This document shows, one piece after another, positions 8,809-17,086 of a stretch of DNA of 64,000 bases. The position numbers and the translations under genes are program-made. The DNA is from JABSSA01 sp039984715 (GTDB lineage: Bacteria > Pseudomonadota > Alphaproteobacteria > Rhodobacterales > Rhodobacteraceae): contig JBDWUA010000005.1 in the NCBI GenBank assembly GCA_039984715.1, positions 1-64,000 on the forward strand, written 5' to 3'. The notes under the pieces are model-generated. The model searched no databases. It worked only from the letters and a program-made list of their open reading frames with translations, and had not been told where the DNA came from. Position 1 is the first letter of the stretch. Each line of letters begins with the position of its first letter.

Positions 8809-10007
8809 CTGTACTATTTGCGAAAGAAGGGGAAACAACTTGGCTTTCAGACGTTGCCCTTTCTGATATCCCTGGCGGCCTACCTGCGGGCATTCAAGTA
8901 CTTGTAAAGTCAGGGAATATAGGCCTCCGGATCGACGGTTTGGTTGGAGCTTTGCCGCTGGGTCGAGGACAAACCCTAAGAATTTTACCAAAAATTGGGA
9001 ACGCAAATTTTTTTGCTATGTTCTTTCGTGCGGAAGGAGCGTTGGAGGAAGCAGAGCGGGACTTGGAACGACTTGTTGAATATGCAACGAGCTCACAGCA
9101 AACTGTTGAAGGAGTTGTTGCCCGCAGTTTGATTTTTTCGGCGGATGAAATTCAGCGGAGAGGGCCCATGATTGGCAGGATTTCCAGGGTTGTAGAGGCC
9201 CGCTCAGCTGTTGGAGCGATCGATGTTGCCAGTACCGTCCGAAAGTTGAAAGCTGGAGCCGAGAAACCAGTTGTTTCAAAGTCGCGATCTCGCTCCCTGG
9301 ATATTGCCGAAAATAGAATAATAACTTGCGCGTTGGGTCGAGCATTGCGCGTACTGAGTATTGAAGACCAGGAACGTTTTGGGAATATCGCCCATGCTTG
9401 GGCGAGAACGTTTCCAGCAAGCAATGACCTCCGCGCTGATCTTGAAAGCGTTGAGAGAGTGCTAGCTAGGAATGGCTATGGGGGACCGAGGGGCTATTAT
9501 CAGAAGGCAATTACCGCGAGCCTCATAGTTCTTGGTGTTTCGGGGATAAGCTTGTCCGGTTCAAATACAATTCATGGCGAAGCCGTTTTGATAAATACTC
9601 CCGATATATTCGAAAAGTTTTTGCGGAACACGATTAGAAAACAGTATTCAAACCGTGGCCTCATGGTAACCAAAACAGGACTGGATAGTACTAGCCTTTA
9701 CACAAACGGAAGCTACTCCCTTGAGCCAGATATCATGGTTTATAAGAATGGTGAGCCAGCGCTATTATGTGATGCAAAATATAAAACACCTACATCAGCT
9801 GACCATTACCAAATGCAAACATACCTCAAACGCCTGGGGCTAAATAGCGGGATTTTGCTATGCCCCAATTTTGACGGAGCAACCGTAGAGTTACGAGAAT
9901 TTAGATCGCCGGATAGTACGGTGGTTAGGGAAATCTATCTACCAATGCAAAAATTGGATTTGACAGAAGCCTACTTAGGTACACTCATTCAAAAATTTTC
10001 TATCTAA
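8805..10007 (+). CDS. McrC-like restriction endonuclease subunit
   Basis: A 400-residue partner of the preceding McrB-like motor. The N-terminal half resembles the McrC adaptor region that docks on the ring. The C-terminal half holds a PD-(D/E)xK nuclease core: D309 in LEPDIMVY, then D323-A-K325 in LLCDAKYK, followed by the YQMQTYL helix typical of McrC. All catalytic residues are present. Coupling is by ATGA overlap at 8805-8808. The 3' end overlaps the convergent methyltransferase gene by eight bases. Paired with that methyltransferase, the system may resemble LlaJI, where McrBC homologues act as a modification-sensitive type II enzyme rather than cutting methylated DNA. Confidence 0.85.
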   Translation: MTVLFAKEGETTWLSDVALSDIPGGLPAGIQVLVKSGNIGLRIDGLVGALPLGRGQTLRILPKIGNANFFAMFFRAEGALEEAERDLERLVEYATSSQQTVEGVVARSLIFSADEIQRRGPMIGRISRVVEARSAVGAIDVASTVRKLKAGAEKPVVSKSRSRSLDIAENRIITCALGRALRVLSIEDQERFGNIAHAWARTFPASNDLRADLESVERVLARNGYGGPRGYYQKAITASLIVLGVSGISLSGSNTIHGEAVLINTPDIFEKFLRNTIRKQYSNRGLMVTKTGLDSTSLYTNGSYSLEPDIMVYKNGEPALLCDAKYKTPTSADHYQMQTYLKRLGLNSGILLCPNFDGATVELREFRSPDSTVVREIYLPMQKLDLTEAYLGTLIQKFSI

Positions 10008-11202
10008 CCGGGTCAGCACTCTTAACCAATCCTAGCCGATGTTTAGTCGTTTCTAGATATTCTTGGCTTATGTCAAAGCCAATAAACGCTCGTTTTAAAT
10101 CTAGCGCAGCAATTCCAGAGTTACCGGCTCCAACAAACGGGTCAAGTACACGATCTCCTTCATCAGTAGAAAGCGCAATGCAGCGGCCAGGCAACGCTAT
10201 TGGGAATTGTGCACCGTGACCGTCACGGCCACTCGATGTCGGTAATGTCCAAACATCGGACAATTTGTCGGTCTCTAACTGCTTGTAACGTCCACCCAAT
10301 TTTGCTGGCAGCTCTCGATAACACGTCTTGTCAAATTTGGGCGTCCGCTGTTTTGTGAGATGCAGAACATATTCGAGATTTCTGCTTACTCGTGAATTTT
10401 GCGGTTCAGGGAGGGTGCTTGTTTTAGCCCATACGATTGTTGATTTTACAAAATAACCTAAACGAGCTGCTCTTTCAGCAATGCGCCCTGGAATGAGGCA
10501 CTGTTCCCCATCCTTAAAAAACGAATGACCTGAACTGTAACGACGGCACTCGTGGTCACCCCACTTCTTTTTGTCTTTTCCCTGCATAGCCCTAAGAGCT
10601 TCCGAGGCATTCCCTCTAATTTGCGTTCTGGTGTTATAGGTATCCATGATATTCCACCAAAGCGAGCCCTCGTCTTTGACCACTCTCATCAATTGATACA
10701 GGATCTCAGTAGTATGTCTGAGAAAACCCTCTGGCGTTTGCTCGTGACCAAAAGAACAATGCTCACCATCTGCCCATTGGACAGGCTGCGTCTCTTTGTA
10801 AATTCTCATACCCCAATAGGGAGTAGACGTGACAACGCACTGGATGCTTGCGTCAGGGAGGCCTCCAATTAGATCTAAAGAATTACCTTGGTAAAGTAGT
10901 GCGCCGTGATCGGGTACAGAAACTGGAAGGGCAGTGTTTTGCTCTTTTTTCCGGAGCAGGTAACCTAGAATTAAGCTCCGTGGAATGAACGTTTCCGCGA
11001 AAGCATCTTGGTCCAGAAGAGCCAATAGCTCACTTCCATTAATTCTTCTCCGGTGACCCACCACTTTTCTAATGAAGCCGGGGCTCATTCCTACGATTGG
11101 GGCAACTTCAGTGACATCCAAGTCAATTTCAGCGCTAAGAAAAGAAGATCGATCAAACTTTATAGTCTTCGTTTCTGGTTTGATATCAGGCAATTTATTC
11201 AT
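10000..11202 (-). CDS. Beta-class DNA methyltransferase (N4-cytosine or N6-adenine)
   Basis: A 400-residue methyltransferase with motif IV (TSTPYW, 125-130) before the AdoMet-binding motif I (VLDPFVGAGNSG, near residue 365), the order of beta-class enzymes. The catalytic tetrapeptide reads STPY instead of the usual SPPY, so the first proline is replaced by threonine. Residues 25-60 (VTEVAPIVGMSPGFIRKVVGHRRRING) look like a small helix-turn-helix. The gene is transcribed towards mcrC and overlaps its end by eight bases. The natural reading is a cognate protective methylase. Whether the altered motif IV is active cannot be told from sequence. Confidence 0.8.
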   Translation of the reverse strand: MNKLPDIKPETKTIKFDRSSFLSAEIDLDVTEVAPIVGMSPGFIRKVVGHRRRINGSELLALLDQDAFAETFIPRSLILGYLLRKKEQNTALPVSVPDHGALLYQGNSLDLIGGLPDASIQCVVTSTPYWGMRIYKETQPVQWADGEHCSFGHEQTPEGFLRHTTEILYQLMRVVKDEGSLWWNIMDTYNTRTQIRGNASEALRAMQGKDKKKWGDHECRRYSSGHSFFKDGEQCLIPGRIAERAARLGYFVKSTIVWAKTSTLPEPQNSRVSRNLEYVLHLTKQRTPKFDKTCYRELPAKLGGRYKQLETDKLSDVWTLPTSSGRDGHGAQFPIALPGRCIALSTDEGDRVLDPFVGAGNSGIAALDLKRAFIGFDISQEYLETTKHRLGLVKSADPVR

Positions 11203-11383
11203 TTGGCCATTTCTTGCGCTTGACGAGTTTGGCGCTTCCGAATGCGCTTAACGGAGAGGTTGTGTTAGATGTTCAGAAAGGTCTAGCACTGGTTGAGGGA
11301 ACCGGACCGGCCTATGCACCATACCGTTTGTAATTTTACCGATGTCTCCACAAGAGGTAAAGCGTCTTACTTGCGGTGGCTTT

Positions 11384-11890
11384 TCATAGGCAACGAGTAT
11401 CCTTATCCGGGCCAAGTCGAGGCGCAGGTTCGACTGAACTCCCAAACATGTTCGAGCCAATTTCATCCAGAGCGGCTTCCACGATTGCCCAAGGTAGAAC
11501 CCTACGAACAGCTGCAGACTGGCTTGCATAGTTTTTTCGCGCAGCGAGTGCTTCGATCACAGCCCTATTTAAGTCTAGGGTGCAAACGCCAGATGCTGCG
11601 GGCAGCCAAAACACCATCGGTGGACACATGAGGCGGTTGTAGACGGCCTTTGCTGGGGTACCTAACGACGGTTGCCGGTTATATGGGCCTGCTGTTGTAT
11701 ACTCAGTTAACCACACGATCCAATGCTCTTTTTGAGAGGTATACCATGCGCCGCGATACCCCACCCCAATCCCCAAAGCTTGTTCAAACTCCCTCAGTAG
11801 GGGCCCTTCGTCTTCCAAGTGTTTTACTGTTTGTAAAAGCTGGTGCGTGTCCATTTGTTCGCATCCGATGGGAGCAATATGACAACTCAC
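11384..11890 (-). CDS. Conserved hypothetical island protein (YNRL..PPM motif)
   Basis: A 168-residue protein with no signal or membrane segment. The core (WYTSQKEHWIVWLTEY, AKAVYNRLMCPPMVFWL, then a run of Ala and Arg ending in RRVLPWAIVE) resembles a family of uncharacterised proteobacterial proteins I have met in accessory DNA. I know no function for it. The start overlaps the stop of the upstream gene by four bases (ATGA, 11887-11890), so both are translated together. A later start at 11854 (MDTHQLL) is possible. About 20 residues at the C-terminus fall outside the conserved core. Confidence 0.6.
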   Translation of the reverse strand: MSCHIAPIGCEQMDTHQLLQTVKHLEDEGPLLREFEQALGIGVGYRGAWYTSQKEHWIVWLTEYTTAGPYNRQPSLGTPAKAVYNRLMCPPMVFWLPAASGVCTLDLNRAVIEALAARKNYASQSAAVRRVLPWAIVEAALDEIGSNMFGSSVEPAPRLGPDKDTRCL

Positions 11891-12345
11891 TTGTCAGTTG
11901 TCCCGTCCAATCCCGAAGCCAACAGGGTTTTTTTCTGTTGGTAGTGTTTGGTAAGTTTGCGGAAGGTGGCAGGTTTAAACTCAGCTAAGAACCGAAAACC
12001 ATCATCCATCTCTACGGCAGCTGTTACGATATTTTTCTTGCCGCCAAAGTAACCGCCCAATGCGGCACCGAATGGACCTGCTAAGGCGATACCTACTAAA
12101 CCCCAGCCTGCTGTTGCACCAAAGGTTCGGTAGTTCTCTTCATCAACGACTTGAACGGCTGCGACTTGCTTGGATTGGTAATGTTTCTTGGCAAACCAAC
12201 CCTTTTCTTTCTTTAGCGTCAGCTGGCCAAAATTAATTGAAGTGCCGTCGTGCTTCCCAAGGCGTAGCCCATCGCCTGCGATTACTTTTATGCTCATCTT
12301 TTCAATCGCTCCAGTATGAGTATCCTTTTTTGGGATATATCCCAT
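11887..12345 (-). CDS. Glycine-zipper membrane-associated hypothetical protein
   Basis: A 152-residue protein. After a basic N-terminal region it carries a glycine-rich hydrophobic segment (AGWGLVGIALAGPFGAALGG), a glycine zipper that could insert in a membrane or oligomerise. A hydrophilic tail with Lys and Gln follows. The start could also be the ATG at 12297 (MSIKVIAGDG), which has GGAG upstream. The gene leads an operon with 11384-11890 and is divergent from the XRE regulator at 12391, only 45 bases away. The arrangement (repressor opposite a small membrane protein plus a partner) is like a regulated toxin-type module, but that is inference. Confidence 0.55.
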   Translation of the reverse strand: MGYIPKKDTHTGAIEKMSIKVIAGDGLRLGKHDGTSINFGQLTLKKEKGWFAKKHYQSKQVAAVQVVDEENYRTFGATAGWGLVGIALAGPFGAALGGYFGGKKNIVTAAVEMDDGFRFLAEFKPATFRKLTKHYQQKKTLLASGLDGTTDK

Positions 12346-12390
12346 CTTTGCATACCGACGTGATCATATTGGGTCAAACGGAATGTCAGA

Positions 12391-12657
12391 GTGTCGAAAA
12401 GTATCTACGACGAACGTTACATCGGACTGATCGCTGTCTTGAAAGCAGCGAGACTAAGCGCCGGAATAACGCAGCAGCAAGTGGCAAGCCGTCTGGCGAA
12501 GCCCCAATCATACGTGGCGAAAGTAGAGGGACGTGAGCGACGGTTGGATGTAATTGAATTTCTTGATTTTGCAAAAAGCATAAATTGGGATCCAATTCCA
12601 ACATTAATGAACAGCTATTTGCAGGCTCCAGACAGTCGATCCAGCTCCGAGAATTAA
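12391..12657 (+). CDS. XRE-family helix-turn-helix regulator
   Basis: An 88-residue protein from a GTG start (MSKSIYDERY). Residues 13-60 form a Cro/CI-type HTH (LKAARLSAGITQQQVASRLAKP, then SYVAKVEGRERRLDV). This is the usual small repressor layout with a short C-terminal helix. It faces the glycine-zipper operon across a 45-base promoter region and probably represses it and itself. It converges on the reverse transcriptase gene, with about 205 bases between them in which I see no gene. Confidence 0.8.
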   Translation: MSKSIYDERYIGLIAVLKAARLSAGITQQQVASRLAKPQSYVAKVEGRERRLDVIEFLDFAKSINWDPIPTLMNSYLQAPDSRSSSEN

Positions 12658-12863
12658 TGAAGATTTCGCTGGAAACCCGCTAAAAGCCACAATGCTCTCT
12701 CAATACTTCCTTTGTCCTGATGCATCGTCAAGGTTGACGCCGTTTGCAATCTCGACGCCGAAGCTGCCCCTCGCGTGCGCAACGTCTGAAAAGCGGTGAA
12801 ACTAGGGGGCACCACACCCGCTCAGCCATGCAGTAACCTCGCGCAAATTCCATACAATCTGTA

Positions 12864-14222
12864 TCATTTGTCTTTCATAATACCTCGGATCAACTGCCCG
12901 ACGCCTGTGTCAGCGTCTGCAAACAGGTAGTCGTGTAGGAATGCGGCCATGCCCTGACCTGACCGTTCAGCGAGCCAACGTGAGTTGTCGAGATAGGTCA
13001 ACAATTCAGGCGCGTCAGGCCGGACCATTGGGAAGCCCGCCCGGAAGGACAGCAATACATCCCAAACCAAGGTCGGGAAGGCGTTCGACAGCGGGTCGTG
13101 GAGCGTCTGTAGCGGACTGTCCGAGGCAGCAAAGTGATCAGCGACGATCTTATCTAGTACAGCCTCCTGTGATGCCTCTGCGGCCAGCAGCCGCTCTTCG
13201 AGCTTGGAGAGCCCCTTGGCGGCTATGCCGATGTCACGGCGGTCAGGATCAAACAGGTAACCCAAGAACTCTATGGCCTCACCATCGGCGTATTCGGCTT
13301 CACACAGCGCAAGAGGTCCAGCGGAACACTGTTCAAAATGAACAGCTAAGGTTTTTAACATCGCCCGTGTTTCAGCGGGTGTTCGGGCCATGACAATTAG
13401 GTTGTCGAAGCATAGGAACACACGCACATCGTCAGTGGTCGGGATGCCGTTCAGCAGCCAAGCCAGAATGATGCCAGAAATTGGGGAGCCTTGCATGAGA
13501 CCCTTGGGGCCTCTCGCCTCCAGACTTGGACCTCTTGCCTTGTGTGTGGTATCGTAGGGAGGAACAATATCGCAGGAACGATTTTGGTAGTCCGTCCTGT
13601 GGTCCCTCACCAACGTGTGGTTACGTAAGTCTAGTATGTTTCGCATCACCTCCTTTGGTAGTGGTAGTATCTGGTGTACCGCGTCGGCATTGACTGCCTG
13701 ATAGCAGTTCACGACGTCAGTTATGGCTATGCTGGTAAAGCCTCGGTTCTGAAGGGACTTGATCTCCCCGGCCAGATCGTCCCGGCTGAAGTCCCGTACC
13801 CCGAACATGTTGTCTTGGCGCTCGAAGAGCTTTTCGAGGGGGCGCTTTAGCATGTAATGTATAGCCTTAAGCTCTGGGGGCAGCGTGCAGATATACCGCT
13901 CGCCTCCGCTTTCCTTCTTAAGCGCGTGCCATGCGATTATATAACGTTCCCCGGCCATCGGGTTTAGCCGATCCCGCAGCGTGATTGCTTCTTCCCGGCT
14001 TGGGTTGCCGCCCAAGGCTCTGAGAGAGCCACTTAACCGGACATGTGGGTTGCGCAGATAGTTACGCCAGACGGGCCACATTCTCTGACCGGACCAAGAG
14101 GCATTGCGGAGACGCATGGCCATATCAGCGGCTTTTCCATGAGCGCGACCTTGCTCGCTAAGCCATGCACGCTTGATCTCAGCTTCAATGGCAACTGGTG
14201 GCAACGGATGTGGTGAGGTCAT
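12864..14222 (-). CDS. Stand-alone reverse transcriptase with altered catalytic motif C
   Basis: A 452-residue protein with the palm motifs of bacterial reverse transcriptases. Motif A is AITDVVNCYQAV (D169), motif B GLMQGSPISG (244-250) and motif C VFLCFDNLIVMA (271-274); IEFLGYLF at 318-324 matches the motif D/E region. The usual YxDD box reads CFDN, so the second aspartate is asparagine (N274) while D169 and D273 remain. The first 90 residues and the last 120 are not recognised. There is no maturase or endonuclease domain, no variable repeat and no diversity-generating partner. That leaves retron, Abi or DRT-type defence enzymes as the nearest relatives. It lies downstream of an AlpA-like gene on the same strand. 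Confidence 0.8.
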   Translation of the reverse strand: MTSPHPLPPVAIEAEIKRAWLSEQGRAHGKAADMAMRLRNASWSGQRMWPVWRNYLRNPHVRLSGSLRALGGNPSREEAITLRDRLNPMAGERYIIAWHALKKESGGERYICTLPPELKAIHYMLKRPLEKLFERQDNMFGVRDFSRDDLAGEIKSLQNRGFTSIAITDVVNCYQAVNADAVHQILPLPKEVMRNILDLRNHTLVRDHRTDYQNRSCDIVPPYDTTHKARGPSLEARGPKGLMQGSPISGIILAWLLNGIPTTDDVRVFLCFDNLIVMARTPAETRAMLKTLAVHFEQCSAGPLALCEAEYADGEAIEFLGYLFDPDRRDIGIAAKGLSKLEERLLAAEASQEAVLDKIVADHFAASDSPLQTLHDPLSNAFPTLVWDVLLSFRAGFPMVRPDAPELLTYLDNSRWLAERSGQGMAAFLHDYLFADADTGVGQLIRGIMKDK

Positions 14223-14250
14223 GTTAGGAATGTTATTTCTCCCGGCAAAA

Positions 14251-14260
14251 TTTGGCCAAA
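14251..14260. promoter_or_regulatory. Perfect 10-bp palindrome upstream of the reverse transcriptase
   Basis: TTTGGCCAAA lies 28 bases before the RT start codon. It could be an operator for the AlpA-like or XRE regulator. Symmetry is the only evidence. Confidence 0.3.
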
Positions 14261-14357
14261 CGAGTTGGAGTAATTTTCTCGCAAGCTGACCCAGTAGGTC
14301 CTATCGGTTTTTTGAAGCGTCTTAATCTGTTATCAAGCGCTCCTGCTGAATTCGTTT

Positions 14358-14375
14358 TTTGCAACGAGTTGCAAA
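14358..14375. promoter_or_regulatory. Inverted repeat between alpA-like gene and reverse transcriptase
   Basis: TTTGCAAC and GTTGCAAA are perfect complements separated by GA. The repeat sits in the 177-base gap between the alpA-like stop and the RT start. It has no U-tract after it in the transcribed direction, so it is more like an operator or a hairpin of an upstream RNA than a terminator. The gap could hold a short noncoding RNA for the RT, but I see no retron-like long inverted repeat. Confidence 0.35.
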
Positions 14376-14399
14376 TTAAAATATATACTTATCAATGTC

Positions 14400-14630
14400 T
14401 TAACCAGAAACGCGACGCGTCTCCAACCATGCTGAAATTTCGGATTTGACCCAGCGCGTACAGCGGGCGCTAATCCGGATGGGCTTGGGGAAATCAGGGA
14501 AAGCTCTCTGCCAATCCCACCAGGTGCTTTCGGAAACGCCCGTCAATTCTGCGCCTTGGGCGGCACTGATCAACAGACGCCCCATCTGTTCGCTGTTGGA
14601 GCCACCCGGATACTTTTGGTTTTTGGTCAT
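14400..14630 (-). CDS. AlpA-family transcriptional regulator / excisionase-like protein
   Basis: A 76-residue winged-helix protein of the AlpA type: RLLISAAQGAELTGVSESTWWDWQ, then FPKPIRI and WVKSEISAWLETR, the standard excisionase-like fold. In P4-like satellites and islands such proteins activate the integrase or act as directionality factors. It lies upstream of the reverse transcriptase on the same strand and downstream of the unknown gene at 14731, with a gap of 100 bases on that side. Family assignment is firm; the exact targets are unknown. Confidence 0.8.
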   Translation of the reverse strand: MTKNQKYPGGSNSEQMGRLLISAAQGAELTGVSESTWWDWQRAFPDFPKPIRISARCTRWVKSEISAWLETRRVSG

Positions 14631-14730
14631 CTATTCGTTCCTTGTCAGTTGGCCCCGTTGCATCGTTTCGGGGCCTTATGAGAAGGATAACGGTCAAAAC
14701 AAATTTAAGCAGTTGGCAAACTAGCTAAGC

Positions 14731-15612
14731 CTAGCCCTCGGACCTGAGATGCTTTTTCAAGCTATCCCTAAGCGCCCTAAGGCCTCGGTTCGTTTTGTCT
14801 GAAAAGTCAACGCCTGTCAGCTTGAGGTTCGCCAGCAAAGGCAATTTAACCTCGTACACTCTTGGGAGATTGGGTGAGGTCCTTGCCATTCCTGTAACAG
14901 GAACCGACTTATTTGGCTTTGTGACAGCAAGGCAAAGGGCGGCTTCTTCTACGTATCTGTCGAACAATAGTGAATTGGCCCTCGGAGCTTTGCCCAAGAC
15001 AATTGCATCAATCACAGACCGACATCGTTGTGCAATTTGACTGGGTGAAATCGGCTTATCCTCAACAAAAGATACCGAAGACCGAAAGAATATTTCCGCA
15101 CCGGCAAAAGGTCTTGTGCCAATCCAGCTCCCTTGAACATTTTGGACGTCTGCCTCGGACTGACAGTTCTCAAGCTTTGGTTCATATCGTATGGACCAAG
15201 TTGAAGCATCGACAAAAGCAAATGTTCGGCTTTCAGGTCGAAACTCGAAGAACGAATATACGTCGCAAGGTTGCCTGATGATTGTCGGGGCAATCGGCGG
15301 ATCAACTTCCAGAAATAACAAATCTGATGGTGGCAACTGCGTCAAATGACCTGCTCTATTTTTAGCAATCAACAGACCTTCCTGCAAGACAACATGGAAC
15401 AATATGCTCAGTGCAATGCCGGAAGTAACAGCTTCAAAATTTGGCCCCTCCCAAACTTCGTCAGATGCGTCTTTCGAAAAGCTACTTGATGGTGGAAAGT
15501 TTCCGGTTTCGGATGACTGCTGTAGCTTGTTCCAGAAGTAGTCACCGCGTTTCTTTACCTGTTTGTGCAGATGGAAAAACACGAGGGAAAGAGAATGATG
15601 ACCATCGACCAT
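14731..15612 (-). CDS. Unknown island protein between integrase and alpA
   Basis: The open frame begins with a TTG at 15654 inside the integrase gene. The ATG at 15612 (MVDGHHSLSLVFF) lies four bases after the integrase stop and gives 293 residues; I prefer it, though no strong ribosome site is visible for either. The protein is soluble, with one moderately hydrophobic helix (SGIALSILFHVVLQEG). I recognise no motif. Its position on the same strand between the integrase and the AlpA and RT genes means it may be co-transcribed with the integrase. It could be cargo or a partner of the RT. Confidence 0.5.
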   Translation of the reverse strand: MVDGHHSLSLVFFHLHKQVKKRGDYFWNKLQQSSETGNFPPSSSFSKDASDEVWEGPNFEAVTSGIALSILFHVVLQEGLLIAKNRAGHLTQLPPSDLLFLEVDPPIAPTIIRQPCDVYSFFEFRPESRTFAFVDASTWSIRYEPKLENCQSEADVQNVQGSWIGTRPFAGAEIFFRSSVSFVEDKPISPSQIAQRCRSVIDAIVLGKAPRANSLLFDRYVEEAALCLAVTKPNKSVPVTGMARTSPNLPRVYEVKLPLLANLKLTGVDFSDKTNRGLRALRDSLKKHLRSEG

Positions 15613-15616
15613 CGGG

Positions 15617-16936
15617 TCAATTGCAACCAGTTGCAACGGAAACAGTATCTCCAATTTTCACAACATTGTTGACTGTAGGGGTACAGTTCACAAAGTCCGA
15701 CCATGCCTGCATGAGTGGACGGCGCTTGTCGGTCATTTGTCCGCGTCGGTACGCCGCTTCGACATCGTTGGCTACTTTGTGGGCTAGTGCCATCTCAGCC
15801 AAATCACCGGGGAACCCCGTGCGCTCGCCAACCCAATCCCGGAACACACTGCGCAGGCCATGCGGCACCGCAGGACGCCCTGATACTCGATCCGTAAACC
15901 CATCACTACCAGCTTTGAGATCAGATTGATGCAATCTGCGCATCGCCGCGCTGAGTGTCATGTCTGAAAGCTGACCACCGCGTGGTGCCGGGAATACAAA
16001 CTCACTTCCTTCAAACCGGGGCATCTGCCGCAGCAAGCCAAGTGCACCCGTGGACAACGGCACACGATGCTCGCGGTCCATTTTCATTCTACTTGCCGGG
16101 ATGACCCATAGGTCTGCGTCTAGGTCGATCTCATCCCACCGTGCGCCTCTGACCTCCTGCGAACGCGACGCGGTATGCAGCGCGAACTCCAGAGCATATC
16201 GCCCCATACCATCCATGGCGCGAAGACTGGTCAGCCAACGCGGCACGTCGTCTATTTGAAGGGCCGGATGGTTGGTCTCTTTGGCGATTTTGCTAGGTGC
16301 GGGCAAAAGCTCTTTCAGGTTTCCGGCCCAACGCGCAGGGTTATCGCCTTCCCGATGGCCGGAGACAGTTGCCCAGCTTAACACGGCTTCGATACGACCA
16401 CGGACACGTGATGCAGTTTCCGTTTTTGTATGCCAGATGGGCTGTAAGGCACGGAGCATGTCTTGTACCGTTATGTCCTGCACAAGCATACTGCCGAGCG
16501 CAGGAACTGCGTAGGTCTTGAGTGTATTGCGCCATTGCTGACGATGCTTTGGATTTGAGAACTCATCTAACTTGGCGTCTAAATACTTATCTACCGCAAA
16601 CTCGAAGGTTAGCCCGTGCCGCTGCTCAGCTATAAGTGCTGACTTTTTCGCCTTCCGTTCTTCAATGGGGTCAACGCCATCCCTGATCATCTCTTTCAAA
16701 TCACGAGCGCGGTCGCGTGCGACAGCCAATGTGATCTCTGGGAACGAACCAAGGCCGAACTCTTTGCGCTTGCCACCTACCAGCGTGCGCAAGAGCCACG
16801 ACCTGCCTCCATTAGGCGTAATCTGCAAAAGCAAACCAGCCACACCACCGACTGCAACGGTGTGGTTCCCACCCTTTCCGGGGTGCCGAATGCGCTTCAC
16901 TTCTAGCGCTGAAAGTTCCTTTGCAATCCTTGGCAT
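15617..16936 (-). CDS. P4-type tyrosine integrase
   Basis: A 439-residue site-specific recombinase. The N-terminus (SALEVKRIRHPGKGGNHTVAVGGVAGL) is the arm-binding DUF4102-type domain. A SAM-like core-binding region follows near residues 105-190, then the catalytic domain. Catalytic residues are visible: Arg in TASRSQEVRGARWDEID, H-x-x-R in PHGLRSVFRDW, and Tyr in VEAAYRRGQMTDKRRPLMQAW. The start of the gene is 150 bases from the 3' end of tRNA-Ser, as expected for an enzyme that integrates into tRNA 3' ends. It appears intact. Confidence 0.93.
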   Translation of the reverse strand: MPRIAKELSALEVKRIRHPGKGGNHTVAVGGVAGLLLQITPNGGRSWLLRTLVGGKRKEFGLGSFPEITLAVARDRARDLKEMIRDGVDPIEERKAKKSALIAEQRHGLTFEFAVDKYLDAKLDEFSNPKHRQQWRNTLKTYAVPALGSMLVQDITVQDMLRALQPIWHTKTETASRVRGRIEAVLSWATVSGHREGDNPARWAGNLKELLPAPSKIAKETNHPALQIDDVPRWLTSLRAMDGMGRYALEFALHTASRSQEVRGARWDEIDLDADLWVIPASRMKMDREHRVPLSTGALGLLRQMPRFEGSEFVFPAPRGGQLSDMTLSAAMRRLHQSDLKAGSDGFTDRVSGRPAVPHGLRSVFRDWVGERTGFPGDLAEMALAHKVANDVEAAYRRGQMTDKRRPLMQAWSDFVNCTPTVNNVVKIGDTVSVATGCN

Positions 16937-17086
16937 ACCTTAACCCATCAACCTACCCGCCAAAAGTAATCCTATCCAACCGGACCAACAAGGACCCTAT
17001 CGGACAACAGTTTGTTCTCAATGAAGCTAAAGTACTGTAAAATATGGCCCAAATTGGGCATTATTATATCTTATCGGTGGTGTGGG

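Noticed and set aside
12658..12863. Template/variable repeat of a diversity-generating retroelement
   Set aside because: No pair of repeats differing at adenines and no variable lectin-fold protein or Avd gene is present near the RT.
14223..14399. Possible retron msr-msd RNA upstream of the reverse transcriptase
   Set aside because: Only an 18-base inverted repeat and a 10-base palindrome are visible. There are no long flanking inverted repeats and no conserved branching-G context, so a retron call is not supported.
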